This document shows, one piece after another, positions 56,400 to 64,000 of a stretch of DNA of 64,000 nt (positions are counted from its first letter, which is position 1; each line of letters starts with the position of its first letter). The notes under the pieces were generated by a model, which saw only the letters and a program-made list of their open reading frames with translations, did no database searches and was not told the origin of the DNA. Origin of the DNA: Bryopsis sp. KO-2023 (taxonomy: Eukaryota > Chlorophyta > Ulvophyceae > Bryopsidales > Bryopsidaceae); the NCBI GenBank assembly GCA_030272585.1, contig BSYQ01000009.1, forward strand, positions 4,464,001 to 4,528,000, read 5' to 3'. The position numbers and the translations under genes are program-made.

Positions 56400-57065
56400 C
56401 ATGCACACAGCATAACCCCGCACAGCGACCCCGCACAGGGACGAAATACACCGGCACACGCCTTCACCAACCACCCCGCACACACAGATAAGGACCCCGC
56501 ACGGGGGCGGAATACGCTGGCACACGCCTTCAACAATCACCCCGCACACAGACAAGAGGAGCCCGCACAAGGTTTTCACAGCCACCCCGCACAGAGACCC
56601 CGCACAGCTGTACGAGGGTATGACTCTTTCGTGCGGGGTGGTTCCAGAATCGCATAGCACCCTGAACACCCACGCACAGGGACAGAATAGCCCCGCACGG
56701 CTCTGTGCCCCGGTTTGGGCTGGTTGGGTACGGGGTCCCAATTTGACCCCGCACAGACTGGAACCCCGCACACGGAATCCGACGTCTTTCATATCCACCC
56801 CGCACAGAGTCCCCGTACAAACAAACGGATACCCCGCACACTGTACGGGGCTATGTTTCATCTGTGCGGGGTCCCACAACGGGAAAGACGTCAGGTTCCG
56901 TGTGCGGGGTTCCAGTCTGTGCGGGGTCAAATTGGGACCCCGTACCCAACCAGCCCAAACCGGGGCACAGAGCCGTGCGGGGCTATTCTGTCCCTGTGCG
57001 AGGCAAAACACGGGTTTCAGGCTTCTGTGCGGGGTTTCAACAACACCCCGCACAGAACGCGACTT
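56400..57065. repeat. Foldback array of CCCCGCACAG motifs with 118-bp arms
   Basis: More than fifteen copies of CCCCGCACAG/CTGTGCGGGG, switching strand midway. Within it, 56673-56790 and 56883-57000 are nearly perfect inverted copies separated by about 92 bp that are themselves motif-rich. The array could extrude a long cruciform or form a hairpin RNA. It probably derives from a foldback transposon; no coding capacity is credible. Confidence 0.8.
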
Positions 57066-57361
57066 CCCATAGTGCACGTTGTGTTTCTGAGATTACGGTT
57101 TCCACTCAAAAGGATCCTGGTTATCCTGGTTTTTTTTACCTTGGCTTCATGAAATACAAACAGGATATACCTGTTGTTGTGAAGTAAAAAAAGAACATAT
57201 AATTAAGGCTCAAATCTGCATAATTGATAATATTATCAACCTCTTCTCCATTGTTGGACACAATGTCAAATGCAGGGAGCATCGATTCATTGGCTAACCC
57301 AGATGCTCTGGCAGGTGAATTTCCCTTCACCCCTAAAGGAAAGCAAAAAGAATCGTAGAAA
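57066..57361. other. No gene recognised
   Basis: AT-rich spacer between the foldback array and repeat copy C. Confidence 0.4.
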
Positions 57362-58220
57362 TCTAATTTTAATCACTTGAACGCTGCAAGTATGTAGCAT
57401 AAGTTCCACAGCACAGAGATTACCCCACGTCAGCGACGGCAGCCGTCGACTGGATAAGAAAAACCACCATTTGTGATGGCGGTATCACAAACAACAAACT
57501 TCTCGTCCAGACTCCAGCCGTAGCATCGTGCGATTTGCTGTTCAGGTATATTCCACGGACAAGGGGGGAATCAAATCTCTCGGCTCACGAACGGATCATA
57601 CCTGAAATCCTTTGAAGAAATCCAAACGCTTGTTATTGCGGCTTTTTGCGCAATCCCAGGAACAATTCATTTCTCGAACCGTCTCCGGCGGCCGAAAAAA
57701 ACAATTCAAGTTTTTGGTTGCACCACAACGTTGTCTTTCCAAGTATCCAATTGGTTCTTCACCAACAAAGTTATGAGTCTTGCGTCGTTGGTTGGCTGTT
57801 GCTTTTGCGCTGTTTATTGGTATAAGTTCCTTTTCACTGCTTGTCAAGTGTTTGGTGGTGAGGGTGATAAACGTGGGCACTCGTGAAGTTTTTTTTGGCG
57901 AGAGGTATCTGGTGTGAGGTATCTGGTGATGGGGGTCGGTTGTTGCGGTGTCTCGTTAGGAACGAATTGGTTATTGGCTCGCTGGCTCTGCGATGTATTT
58001 TGAAGGTGGGCTGTTGACGTGATTTTGTATATGGTCGATTTGGGTTTTGGATGACTGGGGGAGAGATGTTTGGTGATGGAGGTGGAATGTTGAGGTGATT
58101 TTGTATGTGGTCGATTAGGTGTTTGGATGGCTGGGGGAGAGGTGTTTGGTGATGGAGGTGGGATGTTGAGGTGATTTTGTGTGTGGTCGATTTGGGTTTT
58201 GGGATGCGGTTATTCGGCAT
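57362..58220 (+). mobile_element. Dispersed repeat family, copy C (truncated)
   Basis: Shares TCTAATTTTAATCACTT upstream with copy A, then the GTAGCATAAGTTCCACAGCA start, the CGACGGC-A-GCCGTCG palindrome near 57431-57446, the conserved segment antisense to ORF 57596-57880, and only about two to three diverged minisatellite units. It lacks the tail of A and B. Copies C and D share a segment before the minisatellite (antisense reading RRASEPITNSFLTRHRNNRP) that A and B lack, so there are two subfamilies. Confidence 0.7.
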
Positions 58221-59286
58221 TATTTTTTTTGGAGGAGTAATTTGGGTGCTTTCTATCGGTTGGATATTTCTGTTGCTGTAAAAACAAGTGATCTGAAGTT
58301 CTGGTCGATTGTTTTATAGTCGGGGTTATGAGTGCGTTTTTTTCGAGGAAGTTGTTGGGATTAGTTTTGGCGGTTCTGGTTGGAGTGAATGTACAGGCAA
58401 TACATGTGGAGAGTATTTATTGTATTTATACAGAAAGATGGTTTTGATATTTTGAATTTTTGTGGTCCCACCCGCTCGCCACTGTTCTTTTGGGTTTAGT
58501 CTGGTTCTTTGATACTTTGGGTATTTTTCAGCTTTTTGTACGTGGTTTTAGATTTGTGGGATCGTTTGTTTATTCTGTTCAGTTTCGGGCAGTTCTCAAC
58601 TAGGCTGGGTTCAGATCTGAGTAGGTCAATTGAACATGAGGATTGTTGGTTTGGAGACAATCAATCAATTACAGCAAAAAGAGGCCATCACCCCCCATAA
58701 TGCCAGAGTAATAGTAAGGTAAGAACAACAAAAAACCCACCCACAAGAAAACTCCCTGGACAAAGTAAATCCCATCGGTTAGGAGACAGTTCTATTTTAA
58801 GCTAGGATCAGTTCTGATTTGGACAGCACACTATTCTGACGTTGGTTACGTCAGACTTGCGAAATATAAGCCTTTCAGGCACAAGGGTTTTTGGTTTGAG
58901 TGTTTTGTGATGGCTGCATTTGATTTTTACTGATCATTGTAATAGGAGAATGTCTCTCCTACACAATGTAATTGATGTTTGTTTGTTTGTGTGTTTTGTG
59001 ATGGACGAGAATATTAGCCTATAATTGTAATTGACTGATATCAGTCTTATTGCATCAACTTTATTTTTTCTTGAAAAATTGGAAATAGTTGTTTCTTGAT
59101 TGTTAGGATTTAAAACGGTTCCACGTTTTTCAAGACCCCAAAAAAACCCAATTCAATTATTGTTGACAAAATAGCTGGCTTTAATACCTAAACCAAACCA
59201 AACCAAAAATTACATATAAGGATTCTAATAGCTATGCCCGATTCAAATATATGTAGGACATCGGGGTCACGGATAGGTGTACATAC
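58221..59286. other. No gene recognised; short repeat at 58668-58705
   Basis: Mostly AT-rich. The motif GCAAAAAGAGGCCATC followed by CCCCCCATAAT near 58674-58700 recurs near 61839-61867 with one substitution. It may continue a minus-strand gene beginning at 59553, but no exon could be supported. Confidence 0.35.
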
Positions 59287-59553
59287 TTCCGAGTCGGCAA
59301 TCGGAAGTTCCGACTGTTTTTTCTTGGTCAATTCGATCGCCAACAGTTCTGGGCATTGGTCCAGCCATCCAAGATATCCCTTTGTCTTCCCAACAACGTC
59401 GATCCGTCCCACCAACAAAACGATGCCGAGATCCAAAGGCCGCAGCTTTGTCCCCGCTTTCTCATCTATTCCCTGTCGCCAACTTGAGGCCTTCACGCAG
59501 CTGTCCGCCGTTCCCTCATCTCCATCAACATGCTGGGGCGCTCGCTGTTCCAT
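59287..59553 (-). CDS. Possible antisense first exon
   Basis: Open from Met at 59553 (MEQRAPQHVDGDEG) for 89 codons to a strong donor GAA|GTATGT at 59287. The middle, DLGIVLLVGRIDVVGKTKGY, followed by GWLDQCPELLAIELTKKK, has the look of real protein. It overlaps the start of the plus-strand PH-domain gene by 24 bp. No downstream exon was found and no family is recognised, so it may be chance. Confidence 0.25.
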
Positions 59554-61345
59554 GAAGCAGACAAAGTATCGACCCCCCAAGAAGATCATGCGAGTTCTGC
59601 ATTAATGGGAGGGGAGTGCTCGCCAGAGGGCCGCCCTCCAGTTATGAAGACGGACGCTGCCAATGAGATCTGCGCGTCACCTGAGCCCCCTTCGCCTACG
59701 CTTGGGCATATGCGGATGGTGTGTATCTGAATCTAAGCTTTTTAAAAAGTTAGACTCTGCGTCGTGATTTCTTTTTGATCAAAGAGAAGGAAAAAGAAAA
59801 AAAAATTCTGAGTTTGGTGGCTCTGCTTTATGTCCAGATCCTGGATATTGGCCGAACCATCCCAGCGCTGCTTCATAAACAGCTTCTGGCACTCCCTGAA
59901 GCTCCGCTGCAACAAATCCACGAAATGCTCGGTGATGCTCGAGAAGTTTTACTGTCACAAGCTATCCTTTCGGGCACGGAAGCATCCAAGTACTTGAATT
60001 TCTCGAGCTCTACGAATGCGGTCTATCTTGACGAAGAAGCACTTCAAAATACGCTTTCCAGCGCAGGTCAACTCCTTGAAAAGCGTATCGGCCAGAAAGT
60101 CGCCGCCATTGCCGATATTGTGAATGGAGCAATGGAACTGGCTCTATTGGCGTCCCCAAACGAGTATCACGGCAAGGTGAGGTCTAGAAGAAGCAGAGGC
60201 AGGTGTGTGTTTCAACTCAAGGTTTATTCTTTGTCCCCTGCCTAAAAACGATTGCTTTGTGGCGTGTGTTCTCCAGGTGTGCGGTGGGCACGTGAATCTT
60301 ATCCAGTTGAACAAACATTTCAAGCAGACGGTTGCGCAGTGGTCGAGCGAATGTCGGGGAGCGATCGCTTTTCACGTGGCAACATCCCACCAGGCACCCA
60401 AAGCTGAGGCAATTGCAGAGCTTCTGAGGGAAAGGCAACTAGATACAGCTAGTGGAAGCTCTTCGTCGGAGGGAATGGTCGATTCTGAGAATCGGAAGTG
60501 GTCCCCACGGTGGATTAGTATTGACAAAGCCACAAAAACGCTGCTCATCCGTCAGGTAGCACCACAGTTTTCTGAGACCTAGCAACTCAAGCTTTTATTT
60601 ATTTACTTAATAAATTATTCATTTGTTTGTTTGCTTGTTTGTTTGTTTACTTATTATTCTATTTGTAATAATCGTTCACAATACTGTGTCTCCACAGACT
60701 CCAGAATCGGCGCCAATACACGAAATAAACTTGCGCCATATGCGTTCACCCGAAACAACAATTACTGCAAGCTCGGGGAAGTGCAGCAAGAGGGCGTTCA
60801 CCTTGAGGCCACTCGATTCGAGTCAAAACAGCGACAGCTACGCTTTCAAAGCTCCCAGCGGAACCTTACGGAATATGTGGCTGCAGGACGTCGCAGATTG
60901 TTGTGGAAATGGCACGGAACAGAGAATCTTGTCGAAACGAGAAAGGGACAACGAGGCCTGCTACGTTGCACATGGGATCATGTTTGTTTCGTGCGAGAAC
61001 ACCCCCGATATTCCGAAACGAAGTCAAGAAAACCAGTGGAGGGCTTGCGAGGATGGATCCCTCCTCGCTGAAGATGGTGTGGATCGCGACGCCATTCAGC
61101 AAAGCGTATCCCTCGCTCTTGGGATATTCGCAGAAAAAGTTAAAAATGGGCTAGTGGAGCCGGTCTTCAACTCAATGAGGAGATTGCTGGTCGATAGAGC
61201 CACGAACCCAGAGGTCGTGGGGGATTGTTTGATTGAATACATGTGTGAGGCAGTGGATGGAGCCACAAAAGAAAACATGGAACGAACTCAAAAAAAACGA
61301 TGGATGCACATCCAGGGGGGACCACTCGAGCTGGGTACATGTTGA
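59530..61345 (+). CDS. PH-domain protein
   Basis: Four exons join in phase 0: 59530-59718, 59838-60176, 60277-60555 and 60698-61345, giving 484 residues. Exon 2 is helical (IPALLHKQLLALPEAPLQQI). Residues about 250-345 fit a pleckstrin-homology domain: KWSPRWISIDKATKTLLI, then ITASSGKCSKRAFTLRP, YAFKAPSGTLRNMWLQDVAD, including the conserved Trp of the last helix. PH domains bind phosphoinositides or proteins, so membrane signalling or trafficking is likely. The C-terminal part is predicted helical (LALGIFAEKVKNGLVEPVFN). The start Met has an in-frame TGA 45 bp upstream. The overall family is not recognised; the PH call is by pattern only. Confidence 0.7.
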
Positions 61346-62199
61346 ATTAGACCTGCTGATAAGCTAATGGTGCTAGAAAAATGATGTTCGGGATGCGTGG
61401 AATTTGATGTATTCGGTAGTTACTTTTTGTACGCCTTATCCAGTCGAATAAGGTGGTTAATTATTTCAAGGATCAGAGAACTTTTGTGGACATGTGTGGA
61501 TACGTTTTTTTGGAGTCTATTTACACTTGAGTAGACAGCTGTGGCTGTACGCCTAAGAACACAAAAACACAAAAAAACAGTTTTTCCAGTGAGCTCCTTA
61601 AGAATCCATTTGTATATGTTTTCACGCATGACTTGTGGTTGACGGGCGGGGAGACGGATGTTTTGATGTCTCTCAGACTTTCACAGGCTCATTTTAAGAA
61701 ACTCTTCAAAAGCAAACAGTGTGTGTGTGCGTGTGTGTGTTGGCAAATCCCTGGCGGCAATTTGCAAAATAAGTTCGTAGTGGGTTGATATTGTGTATTA
61801 GAGTTTTTGATTGTAACCAAGTCAATTACAGTACATATTATGCAAAAAGAGGCCATCGCCCCCATAATATATTGTAACCAATCCTTTCACATAACACATA
61901 TATCAAGTCACAAGCCTCGAACTTTTCATTTTCCATCTCTCAAATAAGAACTCACAAAGCATATGAGTTTTAACCTTGATTAGTATTTAAAAAAAACTAA
62001 AAAAAATTTGCCCATCCAGGTTTTCCCCCAATACTTCTCAAAACAGATTGATTTTTTCCTTTTCTTTGTGATGGTAGGAAGGAAAATGATCCTTGTTGTT
62101 CGCATTAAAAAAACATAAACATCCAATATGCTTTTTACAAAACCATCTTGGCCTCCTAATATCCAAATAGAAAATACCACACAGACGAGATCTCAAAAC
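61346..62199. other. Intergenic, PH gene to repeat copy D
   Basis: Contains a GT microsatellite at about 61720-61741 and the second copy of the short repeat (near 61839-61867), here bounded by CATATTATG and CATAATATA. Nothing else recognised. Confidence 0.5.
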
Positions 62200-64000
62200 A
62201 ACCCAGTTAAATGCTACAAATATGTAGCATCAGTTCCACAGCACAGAGATAACCCCACGTCAGCGACGGCAGCCGTCGACCGGATAAGAAAAATCACCAT
62301 TTGTGATCGCAGTATCCACGCAACATACTTCTCATCAAGACTCCGGCCGTAGCATCGTGCGATTTGCTGTTCAGGTATATTTCACGCAAAGGGGGAATCG
62401 ATTCTCTCGGCTCACGAACGGATCATACCTGAAATCCGTTGAACAAATCCAAACGCTTGTTTTTGCGGCTTGTTGCGCAATCCCAGGAACAATTCATTGC
62501 TCGAACCGTCTCCGGCGGCCGAAAAATAAATTCAAGTTTTTGGTTGCACCACAACGTTGTCTTTCCAAGTATCCAATTGGTTCTTCACCAACAAAGTTAT
62601 GAGTCTTGCGTCGTTGGTTAGCTGTTGCTTTTGCCCTGTTTATTGGTATAAGTTCGTTTTCACTGCTTGTCAAGTGTTTGGTGGTGACGGTGATAAACGT
62701 GGGCACGCATAAAGTTTGTTTTGGCAAGAGGTTTTTGGTGTGACGTATATGGTGCTGATGGTCGGTTGTTGCGGTGTCTCGTTAGGAACGAATTGGTTAT
62801 TGGCTCGCTGGCTCTGCGGTGTATTTTTATGAAGGTGGGCTGTTGAGTTGATTTTTTGTGTGGTCGATTTGGTGTTTGGATGACTGGGGGAGAGGTGTTT
62901 TGTGTTGGAGGTGGGCTGTTTTGGTGATTTTTTGTGTGGTCGATTTGGTGTTTGGATGACTGGGGGAGAGGTGTTTGGTGTTGGAGGTGGGCTGTTGAGG
63001 TGATTTTCTGTGTGGTCGATTTGGGTGTTTGGATGGCTTGGGGAGAGGTGTTTGGTGTTGGAGGTGGGCTGTTTTGGTGATTTTCTGTGTGGTCGATTTG
63101 GGTGTTTGGATGGCTTGGGGAGAGGTGTTTTGTGTTGGAGGTGGGCTGTTGAGGTGATTTTCTGTGTGGTCGATTTGGTGTTTGGATGACTGGGGGAGAG
63201 GTGTTTTGTGTTGGAGGTGGGCTGTTTTGGTGATTTTCTGTGTGGTCGATTTGGGTGTTTGGATGGCTTGGGGAGAGGTGTTTGGTGTTGGAGGTGGGCT
63301 GTTGAGGTGATTTTCTGTGTGGTCGATTTGGTGTTTGGATGACTGGGGGAGAGGTGTTTTGTGTTGGAGGTGGGCTGTTTTGGTGATTTTTTGTGTGGTC
63401 GATTTGGTGTTTGGATGACTGGGGGAGAGGTGTTTGGTGATGGAGGTGGGCTGTTTTGGTGATTTTCTGTGTGGTCGATTTGGGTGTTTGGATGGCTTGG
63501 GGAGAGGTGTTTGGTGATGGAGGTGGGCTGTTTTGGTGATTTTTTGTGTGGTCGATTTGGTGTTTGGATGACTGGGGGAGAGGTGTTTGGTGATGGAGGT
63601 GGGCTGTTTTGGTGATTTTTTGTGTGGTCAATTTGGTGTTTGGATGACTGGGGGAGAGGTGTTTGGTGTTGGAGGTGGGCTGTTTTGGTGATTTTTTGTG
63701 TGGTCGATTTGGTGTTTGGATGACTGGGGGAGAGGTGTTTGGTGTTGGAGGTGGGCTGTTGAGGTGATTTTCTGTGTGGTCGATTTGGTGTTTGGATGAC
63801 TGGGGGAGAGGTGTTTGGTGATGGAGGTGGGCTGTTTTGGTGATTTTTTGTGTGGTCGATTTGGTGTTTGGATGACTGGGGGAGAGGTGTTTGGTGATGG
63901 AGGTGGGCTGTTTTGGTGATTTTCTGTGTGGTCGATTTGGGTGTTTGGATGGCTTGGGGAGAGGTGTTTGGTGATGGAGGTGGGCTGTTTTGGTGATTTT
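62200..64000 (+). mobile_element. Dispersed repeat family, copy D (runs off the window)
   Basis: Starts with the full ATGCTACAAATATGTAGCAT palindrome (about 62210-62229) and the CGACGGC-A-GCCGTCG palindrome near 62270-62285, then the conserved segment antisense to ORF 62494-62727. The minisatellite continues to the window edge, so the tail is not visible. Confidence 0.75.
62830..64000 (+). repeat. 76-77-bp minisatellite inside copy D
   Basis: At least fifteen units of a GGAGGTGGGCTGTTTTGGTG-containing motif. Two unit types alternate irregularly: one with GATGACTGGGG (76 bp) and one with GATGGCTTGGGG (77 bp). The complementary strand is open for over 320 codons. Confidence 0.9.

Noticed and set aside
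56346-57077. Long Cys/Val/Arg-rich frames on both strands
   Set aside because: Translation of the CCCCGCACAG array; the motif gives the recurring CGV and RGV triplets.
62660-63631. 323-codon minus-strand open frame in copy D
   Set aside because: It follows from a stop-free repeat unit open in all frames; the frame changes at each 76-bp unit and no unique protein sequence is encoded.

Overview
This is nuclear DNA of an intron-rich eukaryote. Every recognisable gene is split by GT-AG introns that are strikingly T-rich (T-runs before the acceptor), while exons are more GC-balanced. Several proteins resemble green-lineage forms most: the RNA polymerase II subunit, the ATH-type ABCA transporter and the alpha-N-acetylglucosaminidase. 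There is also a Ser-Pro-Pro-rich secreted protein and a transposon with Stowaway-like ends. I infer a green alga or close relative; the species is not identifiable from the sequence alone. TAA, TAG and TGA all serve as stops, so the code looks standard.

Layout. 1-1945: a possible Gag-like scrap and a reverse-oriented copy (A) of a dispersed repeat carrying a minisatellite. 2883-41 kb is a compact block of six housekeeping or secretory genes: RPB2 (minus, 5 exons), MFAP1 (plus, 8 exons) diverging from it across 382 bp, an ABCA half-transporter (plus, about 18 exons), an RBBP4/MSI1-type WD40 histone chaperone (minus, about 13 exons), a secreted FAS1-domain protein with a huge low-complexity tail (plus, 5 exons), and a NAGLU-type glycosidase (plus, 17 exons). 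Exon joins were checked by reading-frame phase; only the ABCA and NAGLU 5' ends and one RBBP4 exon are soft.

41.5-64 kb is accessory in character: three more copies of the dispersed repeat (B, C, D), an 866-bp mariner/Stowaway-like foldback element with TA target duplication, a kilobase of pyrimidine-rich DNA, clusters of a CCCCGCACAG motif with a 118-bp-arm inverted repeat, an unrecognised five-exon gene (minus, 48666-50630), partly resolved plus-strand gene pieces (53.4-56.2 kb), and a four-exon PH-domain gene (59530-61345).

The genes do not form one pathway. They cover transcription (RPB2), splicing (MFAP1), chromatin assembly (RBBP4), lipid or metabolite transport (ABCA), the extracellular matrix (FAS1 protein), lysosomal/vacuolar glycan breakdown (NAGLU) and phosphoinositide signalling (PH). 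The points most worth a second look are the loss of the C-terminal zinc-binding cysteines in RPB2, an intronic hairpin repeat with compensating stem changes, the repeat family with a retained small ORF, and the unknown five-exon gene.
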